Source: Microcaldota archaeon
GTDB taxonomy: Archaea; Micrarchaeota; Micrarchaeia; Micrarchaeales; CABMGC01
Length of the DNA stretch: 40,457 nucleotides
Direction: 5' to 3'
Assembly: GCA_021848025.1 (NCBI GenBank)
Contig: JAJZND010000014.1
Span: 1-40,457 of the forward strand
The notes beneath the pieces are model-generated. The model made no database searches. It worked only from the letters and a program-made list of their open reading frames with translations, and was not told the origin of the DNA. Every line of letters begins with the position of its first letter. Position 1 is the first letter of the stretch. Both the position numbers and the translations under genes were made by a program. This document shows, one piece after another, positions 32,876 through 39,944 of the stretch.

Positions 32876-33994
32876 ATGGCAAATATTAGTTCTGGAATCT
32901 CCGATATATCAAAATTCTTCGATGTACCTATACTTCAGGAGCCAGATTGCATGCAGTACAGCAAGAATAGCTTACTGTTAGGTTTCTCAGAAGCATTGGC
33001 TGCTCCCATATTCTTGGACTTGAAATCAAAAAATAATCCGCACATCTTTGTAACTGGGATGAGCGGCTCAGGGAAAACATATTTGATGAGAAGTCTTATC
33101 TGCAGGCTTAATCTCATGCTTGATTGCCTCGTCGTTGTTATCGACTTTACAGGAGAATACATGGATCTGGTGTCGTATCTGGGCGAAGTGGAGGCGGGTT
33201 CGGAGAACAGCGAATTTATAGAAAAGGCCGATTCAGGAATTGTTTATTTTAACCTAAGGCAATTTAAAGAAGCTGAAAAAATATTGAAGTGCAAGTTTTT
33301 AATACAGAAACTTCTGGAAAAAATGAGGTCTAGGGCCATTAATGAAGAAAGGCAAATGTTTATACTACTTGATGAGGCTTGGAAGATTTTGGGGGAAGAT
33401 GGAGTACTTGAAGCGATAATTAGAGAGGGCAGGAAGTACAATGTTGGGATAATTTTAGCATCTCAGATAATTGAGGATATTGAGGTTTCTGTGCTATCCA
33501 ATATGGCTACACTCTTTATTTTTAGAATTCAGAATCAAGATAGCTTAAAGCGTCTTTCCAATAACTATGGCATAAGTAAAGCTATGCTCCAAAAAATTCA
33601 GAACTTTTCTGTGGGCCAGTGCCTGCTTATTCATCTGGCGAAGAATGGGGACATCGATTTATTGCCTATCAGGAGGATTTTCGGCATTGATATTCACAGT
33701 ACTTTTAAAATTTGTTTTGGTGATGGAAAAATGGATGTGGTAATTGATGATTTCTGCAAGGAAATCTCTAATCTGTGCAAGAAGGATACCTCTGATCTTG
33801 TTTCTAAGATAAGGAAGGAGAAGTCAATAGGCCTGAGTGAACTAATAAAGGAGTTGTTAACATTGAATGCGGAAAGATATGACTTACTGGCTTACCTTAG
33901 GCAGTTAGGCATAAGTGATTCAGACATAGCAGATGGCTTTTCTATGGCGGTAGAGGGTATTTTAAATGAGAATCGTAAGCTATTCCAAGTTTAA
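32876..33994 (+). CDS. VirB4-type ATPase (ATPase domain only)
   Basis: This 372-residue protein is of the VirB4/HerA-FtsK class. Walker A is GMSGSGKT (61-68), the post-Walker strand VVVIDFTGEYMDL is at 86-97, Walker B is FILLDEAWKIL (161-171, the LDEAWxxL form typical of VirB4), REGRKYNVGIILASQ is at 182-196, and the closing QNFSVGQCLLIHL is a VirB4-like pore-side segment. A helical C-terminal domain of about 120 residues follows. VirB4 ATPases energise pilus assembly and substrate transfer at the inner membrane. The N-terminal VirB4 part appears to be the preceding gene, 4 bases away. The alternative is a HerA-like ATPase unrelated to secretion. Confidence 0.75.
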   Translation: MANISSGISDISKFFDVPILQEPDCMQYSKNSLLLGFSEALAAPIFLDLKSKNNPHIFVTGMSGSGKTYLMRSLICRLNLMLDCLVVVIDFTGEYMDLVSYLGEVEAGSENSEFIEKADSGIVYFNLRQFKEAEKILKCKFLIQKLLEKMRSRAINEERQMFILLDEAWKILGEDGVLEAIIREGRKYNVGIILASQIIEDIEVSVLSNMATLFIFRIQNQDSLKRLSNNYGISKAMLQKIQNFSVGQCLLIHLAKNGDIDLLPIRRIFGIDIHSTFKICFGDGKMDVVIDDFCKEISNLCKKDTSDLVSKIRKEKSIGLSELIKELLTLNAERYDLLAYLRQLGISDSDIADGFSMAVEGILNENRKLFQV

Positions 33995-34649
33995 ACTGTA
34001 TTCGAGGATAAGAATCGATGCAAAATTAACCATAACGCAGGATAAGCTCAGGGAAGAGATTGATTTCTTTCCTTACATGAAATCATTGAAATCTAGAGGG
34101 GAGCTGACGTATTCGATAGAGGTAGCTGGAGCTAGTGATCATGCGTATTTCATAGATTTCCAGAATGATTATATAGAATTCTTAATTTTTTCAGAATCAA
34201 CTCCCCAATTCTTTCTGAGAGATGCCATAATAAAGGTGATTTTGATTTTATCAAACCTGAAATCAGTTTATTCCATAGACTATTCAACTTTACTCCCATA
34301 TATACAGCAGACATTATCCGCCGAACAGATATCTGAAGCTAGGAAAATGGCGGGCAGGTCATCTAATTGCAATAGAGACCTTGATCTGGCCTTTTCTAAG
34401 AGAATAATAGAACTGAAAAGACAAAATTCCGCAGCTATGGAATCATTGCTTTTATCAAATAAGAAAGTGGCAAAACTGTTCTCCGAATTTATAATCCAGA
34501 AGAGCGGCAGCGGGTTTTCTCTAGACTCTGCTGCAAAAGAAAACAATTTAAATGAGGCTGAATTGAATGAAGCAGTTGCATATCTGGAAAGCCGTGGATA
34601 CAAAATTTCTAAGCACGGAAACGATCGTATAAATCTGGTGAAAGCATGA
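33966..34649 (+). CDS. hypothetical soluble protein of the secretion-like cluster, 227 aa
   Basis: No family is recognised and no membrane segment is present. The N-terminal half is alpha/beta-like (SYSIEVAGASDHAYFIDFQNDYIEFLIF). The C-terminal 60 residues (LFSEFIIQKSGSGFSLDSAAKENNLNEAELNEAVAYLESRGYKISKHGNDRINL) have the helix-helix-wing order of a winged helix, including ESRGYKI as the recognition/wing transition. The gene overlaps the ATPase gene by 29 bases and the next gene by 4, so it is clearly a member of the operon. A cytoplasmic adaptor or regulator is possible. Confidence 0.6.
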   Translation: MRIVSYSKFKLYSRIRIDAKLTITQDKLREEIDFFPYMKSLKSRGELTYSIEVAGASDHAYFIDFQNDYIEFLIFSESTPQFFLRDAIIKVILILSNLKSVYSIDYSTLLPYIQQTLSAEQISEARKMAGRSSNCNRDLDLAFSKRIIELKRQNSAAMESLLLSNKKVAKLFSEFIIQKSGSGFSLDSAAKENNLNEAELNEAVAYLESRGYKISKHGNDRINLVKA

Positions 34650-35245
34650 TGCTTATATTCCTACCTTTTGCAAAAGAGTTTTTGATACTAGGGGCGGGTT
34701 TACTTTTGATGTTCGTAACAAGAAAATTATCCAAAAGGGCACAGAAATTTGCCATATATGTGGACACCGATACGCTATTTTATAATGATAATCATCTCTT
34801 AATTCAGGAAGGCAGCTATCCGCTGCCTGCTAGATACAATGAATTGACTCTTGGCGGGTTAGATGGTAAATCCGAGATTTTAGGCGCAGATATCTTAGAT
34901 ATTGCAGATATGAAAGTTGATGAGCAGGTATGGAATGGATATTTTTTGAAAAGCGACTTGTTCTACAATGCCGTTTTTGAAAGAATTGCTAGAGACATGT
35001 TGATAACAAAAGGAAAGTTAAATAGGACACATTTAACTGGGGATGGGAAGTTGCAGAAACTTCCAAAAAAAGTTAGTATTTATAACATCTCCCAGATTCA
35101 CATGCTAAAGTTGGACGAAAACGATAAGGTATCTATTCTTCCGAGTAGCTTTGACCTGTTCTTGGAGAAACTGATTTTTTGTGGCAAGTCTTCAATTATT
35201 AATTGGTATTTTTACTCTGTTCAAGGAACGTTTTTGAATGGTTGA
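34646..35245 (+). CDS. single-span membrane protein of the secretion-like cluster, 199 aa
   Basis: One N-terminal helix (LIFLPFAKEFLILGAGLLLMFV, residues 3-24) is followed by a basic stop-transfer RKLSKRAQK and a soluble domain of about 165 residues (IYVDTDTLFYNDNHLLIQEGSYPLPARYNEL...). The bitopic plan resembles VirB8-type assembly proteins only in topology; no sequence match is claimed. With RKLSKR after the helix, the large domain is likely cytoplasmic, opposite to VirB8. It overlaps the upstream gene by 4 bases (ATGA). Confidence 0.55.
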   Translation: MMLIFLPFAKEFLILGAGLLLMFVTRKLSKRAQKFAIYVDTDTLFYNDNHLLIQEGSYPLPARYNELTLGGLDGKSEILGADILDIADMKVDEQVWNGYFLKSDLFYNAVFERIARDMLITKGKLNRTHLTGDGKLQKLPKKVSIYNISQIHMLKLDENDKVSILPSSFDLFLEKLIFCGKSSIINWYFYSVQGTFLNG

Positions 35246-35250
35246 TTTTG

Positions 35251-35451
35251 ATGGGACTGGTGCTTGACTTTTTATTGCTAATTATCAGGATAAGCGGGGT
35301 GCTTTCCAGCTTTATAATAGACCTTTTGATTGTGGGCTATTTTATTTCAAGGCCAAAAAATGTTAATCCGATATTGATTAGGTCCCTTTACGGGTTTCTT
35401 GCTCTCTTTTTGGTAACAATATGCACTATGGTGATTTTACCTCTAAAATAG
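35251..35451 (+). CDS. tiny two-helix membrane protein
   Basis: This is about 66 residues from ATG 35251; the ORF-track start at 35203 lies within the previous gene and reads poorly. Two hydrophobic helices (LVLDFLLLIIRISGVLSSFIIDLLIVGYFI and SLYGFLALFLVTICTMVIL) are joined by RPKNVNPILIR. Size and topology are like CedA2/CedA1-type or VirB3-type small components. It overlaps the following gene by 31 bases. No family is recognised. Confidence 0.55.
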   Translation: MGLVLDFLLLIIRISGVLSSFIIDLLIVGYFISRPKNVNPILIRSLYGFLALFLVTICTMVILPLK

Positions 35452-35717
35452 ATATAATTTATAGAAGGAGCTTCCGGGTAAACAATGCATTTTACAGTGC
35501 CATTGCGTCTGCAGGAATTGCAGCTTCCATTGCCACAACAATAATAGCATTAGGTGTATCTGCGTATTATGCAATAGAATTATTTTGTATATGGAGTCTA
35601 GTATTTTCACTTGTTTTATTCTATTTTTCGAGATTTTTTATAGCCGAAAATAGAATTATGCTACTGTGCCTTGTCAATATTCTCATAGCATTATTTAGCG
35701 TGCGCATTTTCTGGTGA
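35421..35717 (+). CDS. small three-helix membrane protein
   Basis: This is a 98-residue protein with a short basic N-terminus (SKIDIIYRRSFRVN) and three hydrophobic segments (AIASAGIAASIATTIIALGVSAYYAI, WSLVFSLVLFYFSRFF, IMLLCLVNILIALFSVRIF). It starts inside the preceding tiny gene, and the overlap in a different frame suggests translational coupling. It is a possible VirB3-like or accessory channel subunit; no sequence family is recognised. Confidence 0.5.
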   Translation: MHYGDFTSKIDIIYRRSFRVNNAFYSAIASAGIAASIATTIIALGVSAYYAIELFCIWSLVFSLVLFYFSRFFIAENRIMLLCLVNILIALFSVRIFW

Positions 35718-35730
35718 TCGTACGGATTGT

Positions 35731-37905
35731 TTGATTCCTTATAAAATAATTTCAATACCGGAAAATCTCGATAAAAGGCTTTTCTTAGAATCGATGCTGT
35801 CAGATGGATTTTTACTATATTACGATTTCTTTAACTCAAGCTTGCTGATCTTTGTACGTGATAAAGAGGAGATATCCAGACTAGCAAAGGCATTTGATGG
35901 GTTACTATTTGAAATAGCAGATTGTGAGCCCGAATTGTCAGATTTGGAATATATTACATTTTACGGATCTTCTGAAGATGTACTAGGCACAAGTAATATT
36001 TGTAGAATATTTGAAGGATTTAAAGGGGGCTTATTTTTATCATTCTCCAGAGCGGACTCTATGCACATAAGGCAGATAAAATCAAAAATTGAAAAGCTTA
36101 TGAGCGATAAAGGGGTTAGAATCACCAAAAATGCTGATAGGAATATTTTAGGGTATGGTGGCCATTCTGAACAAAAGGACCTTTATTACGATTCGGAAGA
36201 AAGAAAGATTTACCTTTCAATACTTGATAATCTGGATGAAATATCTTTGAGCAACGGTTTGTCATATAAGGTTTCGATAATATTAAACGGAAATATAGAG
36301 AAATCGATAAGGTACCTCGAGTCTAGGTCTTTCATATTTGAGCACTTTAAGATAACTGCAAGAGATATTGCTTCTCTATTTGACATTGCAAAGAAGACAG
36401 ATGCAATGCCTTTTTCGTATAACTTGGCAGCTGGGTTTTGGGGCTTTCCTGAATCAGTAAAGAGAGAGCACATTATAGAAACGTATAATAAAAAATATGA
36501 AGGCGACTTGCTATTAGGAAAGTGCTTGCACAATTCAGCAAATGAGACTGAAAATAGCTTCTTATTGAGCAGTTCTACGCTAAATTTAGGCACTCTTATG
36601 ACAGGGATGCCTGGAACCGGTAAGACAATGGCTGCAATGAACCTTATATTGCAGATTAAAATGCATGCCTGTAAGCATGTAATAATAGTGTCTCCTACAG
36701 AGGAGTGGTCTGCATTTGGAGCGGAAAATGGAATACAAGTAGTGAACTTGTCCGATGAAAGGCTGAGGATAAATTTCTTTAAGTGCGAGAAGGAACATGA
36801 TATAATTAGATTTTATGAAAATCTGGCAATGCTCTTATCCTCTGCCTCTGATGCCGGACCGTATAAAAGTTCGATGGAGAAGTGCTTACTAGATGCTTTT
36901 AGCAGAATTTATAATGACAATCCAGATCCGGATCCCCAGGAGGTTTATTTTGCAATAGAAGAATCAGTAATAGAACAACATGGGAAAAAGACGCATACAG
37001 GAGTAAAATACACAAAGCATGGAGAGAATATAAAAGCGGCACTGGAAAGCCTCAGACTTATGCTTTTAAAACCACAATTTGCTTATAATGGGGGCTTAAA
37101 TTTTAGCGAGCTGATGAACGAGGGGGTTATTTTTGATCTTTCGCATGTAAGCAACACCATGAAACCATTCTTTTACGCTATGATACTTAATAAGATATAC
37201 GAATTTAGCGATTCATTGGATGTTTATGGTGATAGCAAGCTAAGAATGGTTATAGGGATAGAGGAAGCGCAGTTGATTTTTGAGAATAGCGAAAAATCCG
37301 CTGCGACTACCGACTTAAAGCAGAGAATTCAGGATTTCAGGAAAAAAGGGGTGGGATTGCTATTGATTACCCATGCCGTAACTGACATAAATGTGAGCAT
37401 ACGTAGACTATGTCAAACTAAGTTTTATTTCAGACAGAGCGCAGAGACAGCGAAAGCTGCAGCATCGGACCTGATCTTCAATGAAGACAGATTAGACCAG
37501 GTTATCGATAAGTTGAAGACCATGGGGCAGAAGATCTGTGCGGTAAATTGCATTATCGAAACTCTGGCCGGTAAAACTCCTGACAACTCAGTCTTCATTA
37601 AAACTTCAGATTTCCAGGTTCCTGTAGTAGATTTACAAAAAACGTATAAAAAACATAAAAGAAGAATGGGAAATACAATAGTTAAGATACTTATCCAGAA
37701 TATGCCTGCCAGTGGCATTAAGGCTGAAATCAGATATATAGGTATGCCCATCTTTAAAGGGGAAACAAGTATAGGAGGTATTATATCCACTAACAGGCCG
37801 CTGAAAGACAAGAAGCTTGAATTTATCATATTGAAAGAGAGGGCAAAGGATTGTAAGCATTTTAATATAGTGGGAGGCAGCGAGAGCATAATAAAGATGG
37901 ATTAG
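35731..37905 (+). CDS. large HerA/VirB4-type (CedB-like) ATPase
   Basis: This is a 724-residue protein starting at TTG 35731. Residues 1-260 form an N-terminal region without membrane helices, ending in DAMPFSYNLAAGFWGFPESVKREHIIE...GDLLLGKCL, the VirB4/TraC-like lead-in. The ATPase core follows: Walker A TGMPGTGKT (291-299), VIIVSPTEEW (317-326), VVNLSDERLRINFF, Walker B MVIGIEEAQLIF (506-517) and a sensor-like KKGVGLLLITHAVTDINVSIR. A C-terminal beta-rich domain (about 630-724) is extra. It could be the transfer motor (CedB-like) or a coupling protein in place of VirD4. It is the last gene of the operon, 13 bases after the previous one, and is A/T-rich compared with carB. Confidence 0.72.
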   Translation: MIPYKIISIPENLDKRLFLESMLSDGFLLYYDFFNSSLLIFVRDKEEISRLAKAFDGLLFEIADCEPELSDLEYITFYGSSEDVLGTSNICRIFEGFKGGLFLSFSRADSMHIRQIKSKIEKLMSDKGVRITKNADRNILGYGGHSEQKDLYYDSEERKIYLSILDNLDEISLSNGLSYKVSIILNGNIEKSIRYLESRSFIFEHFKITARDIASLFDIAKKTDAMPFSYNLAAGFWGFPESVKREHIIETYNKKYEGDLLLGKCLHNSANETENSFLLSSSTLNLGTLMTGMPGTGKTMAAMNLILQIKMHACKHVIIVSPTEEWSAFGAENGIQVVNLSDERLRINFFKCEKEHDIIRFYENLAMLLSSASDAGPYKSSMEKCLLDAFSRIYNDNPDPDPQEVYFAIEESVIEQHGKKTHTGVKYTKHGENIKAALESLRLMLLKPQFAYNGGLNFSELMNEGVIFDLSHVSNTMKPFFYAMILNKIYEFSDSLDVYGDSKLRMVIGIEEAQLIFENSEKSAATTDLKQRIQDFRKKGVGLLLITHAVTDINVSIRRLCQTKFYFRQSAETAKAAASDLIFNEDRLDQVIDKLKTMGQKICAVNCIIETLAGKTPDNSVFIKTSDFQVPVVDLQKTYKKHKRRMGNTIVKILIQNMPASGIKAEIRYIGMPIFKGETSIGGIISTNRPLKDKKLEFIILKERAKDCKHFNIVGGSESIIKMD

Positions 37906-37949
37906 GTTATGCATATACCCGGTTATAAAGCTGGAAGAGGCAAAATCAT

Positions 37950-38022
37950 TAGTCCCGGCCAGATTCGAACTGGCGTACACGGGTCCAAAGCCCGTGGTCC
38001 TTGGCCACTAGACGACGGGACT
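37950..38022 (-). tRNA. tRNA-Gln (anticodon TTG)
   Basis: On the minus strand, AGTCCCG/CGGGACT forms the acceptor. The anticodon stem ACGGG/CCCGT encloses CTTTGGA (anticodon TTG), and the T arm is CCAG-TTCGAAT-CTGG. The discriminator is A; CCA is not encoded. ACTATAATG about 20 bases upstream resembles a TATA box. The gene separates the secretion-like operon from the IS605-like hairpin. Confidence 0.95.
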
Positions 38023-38064
38023 GCAGAAGGACATTATAGTATTTACGTTGCTTGATTATTAAAG

Positions 38065-38101
38065 GTGACATTCTCCCACCCGTAAGCGGTGTGGGCTTCC
38101 T
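38065..38101 (-). mobile_element. remnant resembling the right end of an IS200/IS605 (TnpB) element
   Basis: GTGACATTCTCCCACCCGTAAGCGGTGTGGGCTTCCT has the flanks (TGACATTCTCCC and GGGCTTCCT) and imperfect palindrome (CCCAC-a-CCG/CGG-GTGGG with a CTTA loop, 38075-38095) recalled for IS605-family right ends, where tnpB finishes. Read on the minus strand one frame gives EEAHTAYGWENVT, like a TnpB tail. No tnpB or tnpA body is next to it; the following minus-strand sequence runs into the KH gene. Confidence 0.5.
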
Positions 38102-38193
38102 CTACATCATGGATTCCACTCCTTTGATGCAGAGCATATTTTCATATCGTCATCCATGTTTATATGCCTTTTTTGCTGTTTTGCGGTTCGCTC

Positions 38194-38724
38194 TCATTCC
38201 ATCCTTGAAGGGCGCGGAATTTCTCGCTCCCCTTTGCTAAAATTGCGCCGCTTGCGCTCCATTATTCTGTATGCTTTTTTGTGCGTGCCACCCTTCAGCA
38301 AAACATTAAGGGCAGTAACAGCTATATCTATTTGCTCGACTGTGCCTATCACTCCAATGGTATTCCCGTATATTGAAATTGATGCACCGCTCACTTCCTG
38401 CATATACTCTTTTGTCCTGCCATTTCTACCTATAACCCTTGCTTTTATTCTTCTTATCTGCGCCTCGTTTCTGAACAAATCCTTCAGATATACATACTTT
38501 GAGAAGTAGTCTTCCAGCAGCAGCTTTTCAGCTACCTTCATCTCGAATCCTCTTCCAAACGCCTGAATCACATTCTTCGCGTTGTATTCTTCATATCCCG
38601 GTCCATTTATCAGCACAAGGTTCTCTTCCTTGAGCTCTATTTTGCATCCGAGAGACTTGCTAACATCATGCAGGATACCTGCAAGCTCTTTTGCCCTTTT
38701 GTGAGGTATCAATATTTGCTCCAT
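38194..38724 (-). CDS. archaeal Dim2/Pno1-like KH-domain protein
   Basis: This 176-residue protein has two KH-like domains: an N-terminal degenerate one (IPHKRAKELAGILHDVSKSLGCKIELKEE...) and a second one with IKARVIGRNGRTKEYMQEVSGASISIYGNTIGVIGT, whose IGRNG is the GxxG loop. KNVIQAFGRGF between them is typical of the COG1094 family. The eukaryotic homologue Pno1/Dim2 acts at the 3' end of pre-18S rRNA; archaeal versions are thought to act in small-subunit maturation. The C-terminal tail is basic (KKAYRIMERKRRNFSKGEREIPRPSR). A RIO kinase often neighbours it but none is present here. Confidence 0.88.
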   Translation of the reverse strand: MEQILIPHKRAKELAGILHDVSKSLGCKIELKEENLVLINGPGYEEYNAKNVIQAFGRGFEMKVAEKLLLEDYFSKYVYLKDLFRNEAQIRRIKARVIGRNGRTKEYMQEVSGASISIYGNTIGVIGTVEQIDIAVTALNVLLKGGTHKKAYRIMERKRRNFSKGEREIPRPSRME

Positions 38725-38925
38725 TAAACCACAGGATTAGAGACAGTTTTATTATTGAAGCAAACTTCTTTATACATTATGCATCCTCGCTTTACTTTAC
38801 AGAGGTTTTATTGTAGCTTAGAAGGATACGAATGCTTTGATGCGTCACCACGAACGGCAGTACTTATAGTCAGGCATATCTCTCATGCCAGATGACGTAT
38901 CGATGCCCGGGGCCAATCCAATAAA

Positions 38926-39537
38926 CTACGGCGGGCTCTTTAAATGCACAGGCAAAGCTGCTGATGCGGTATAAAGCGCAACTGCACTTGCCAAGAAGAT
39001 AAAGATTGAGAAAAGAATCACAAGCAGTATCCACGCAGGGCTTTTATTCTTTACCTTTGCCTCTGCCCTGTCTACCATTATTGTCAGCGGCCATCCTAAT
39101 ATACCGGATATGCCGAACAGGAGAAAAAGGCCGAGCACGCCTAGTGGAGACTGTGAGAGGTGCAGATTGTATGCGTTCGTGCCGTATATTATTGACATTA
39201 TGCCCAATAAAAATCCCAGGAAGCCGATGTACTGTATCTTCATGCCCTTGTATATGGACCATGCACCTCCCAGAAAGAGGAGGCCCACCAGTACGAATAT
39301 ATCATAATAAAGGATATTATAGCTGCCAGGCAGTGGCCATGTGAACTGACCGTAAAGGCTCGAGATGAAAGCATAAAAGCCCAGGAGTGCGAGCGGAATT
39401 GCGCCGGAGCTTATTGCTGCCTCAGCGGATTTGCCTTTTCTGTACAAAAATATGCCGTGTATTACTATGTATAGAAGCGTGAGACCCATGAAGCCGAGCG
39501 CAAAGAGTTGCGAAGTCAGAATGTCAATGTATGCCAT
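38926..39537 (-). CDS. DUF981 family membrane protein
   Basis: This is a 203-residue protein with about six helices: FALGFMGLTLLYIVIHGIFLY, GAIPLALLGFYAFISSLYG, YDIFVLVGLLFLGGAWSIY, IQYIGFLGFLLGIMSIIYG, GVLGLFLLFGISGILGWPL and AWILLVILFSIFIFLASAVALY. WPLPGSYNILYYD between helices 2 and 3 is the DUF981 signature (WPLP..YNI.F.D). The function is unknown. The gene stands alone; a TTTTTAAAGC element upstream could be its TATA box. Confidence 0.8.
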   Translation of the reverse strand: MAYIDILTSQLFALGFMGLTLLYIVIHGIFLYRKGKSAEAAISSGAIPLALLGFYAFISSLYGQFTWPLPGSYNILYYDIFVLVGLLFLGGAWSIYKGMKIQYIGFLGFLLGIMSIIYGTNAYNLHLSQSPLGVLGLFLLFGISGILGWPLTIMVDRAEAKVKNKSPAWILLVILFSIFIFLASAVALYTASAALPVHLKSPP

Positions 39538-39815
39538 AAAGAAGTAATGACTTAAAGCTTTAAAAAGCTTAGCCAGCTAAGCGCTATCTTACATAACAGA
39601 GTTATTACCTACAACTGCAAAAATCGGCTGTAACAATTGGCGCATGCGCCGTAATCGCAAAGTCTGGTTATACAGCCGGCATGCGATTGTGGATCTGTAA
39701 GCAATAATAAAAATTCTTACCGTTTGAAATCAAGTCCAATGAGGCCGTTCTTGCAGGTTATGACTTCTGCCCGACCATCCATCACTTATTACATAGGTCC
39801 ATGCGTATTGAGAAA
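39538..39815. other. noncoding stretch rich in palindromes
   Basis: There is no credible gene. It contains GCTTAGC-CA-GCTAAGC (39567-39582), the perfect 12-base palindrome GGCGCATGCGCC (39639-39650), and two interleaved inverted repeats: CGGCTGTA/TACAGCCG (39625-39632, 39671-39678) and AATCGCA/TGCGATT (39653-39659, 39682-39688). The interleaving would make a pseudoknot if transcribed. A structured RNA or regulatory region is possible. Confidence 0.5.
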
Positions 39816-39826
39816 GATTTAAATAC
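39816..39826 (+). promoter_or_regulatory. TATA box for the winged-helix regulator gene
   Basis: GATTTAAATAC is a strong TATA match. The expected transcription start, about 25 bases on (about 39845), falls at the left edge of the 11-bp repeat array. Confidence 0.55.
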
Positions 39827-39838
39827 TTTTTCATTCAT

Positions 39839-39926
39839 ATTATGATTCAATCATGATTCTTTCATGAAGTGTCCCTGTAAGGTTCATGGATGCTTCATGA
39901 AATGTTCATGTATGTGTCATGAAGGA
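39839..39926 (+). repeat. eight-unit 11-bp tandem repeat (consensus TTCATGAAnnn), probable operator array
   Basis: CATG occurs at 39852, 39863, 39885, 39896, 39907 and 39918, always a multiple of 11 bases apart. The two missing phases hold one-mismatch forms: TATG at 39841 and CCTG at 39874. The unit core TTCATGAA is a palindrome. A period near one DNA turn places every site on the same face. It covers the expected start of transcription and the leader of the regulator gene. Confidence 0.85.
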
Positions 39927-39944
39927 TTGTTGCTGGATGATAAA

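Noticed and set aside
30769-37905. Complete conjugative element
   Set aside because: No relaxase, replication gene, integrase or origin-like iterons were recognised, so I call it a transfer apparatus and not a plasmid or integrative element.
39839-39926. Possible CRISPR array
   Set aside because: Units are only 11 bases with no unique spacers; it is a simple tandem operator-like repeat. No cas genes are in the window.
39864-39944. Cysteine-rich N-terminal extension (CPCKVHGCFMKCSCMCH) of the regulator
   Set aside because: It is produced by reading the 11-bp repeat array, which repeats in frame every 33 bases. The TATA box position and ATG 39945 favour a start after the array.
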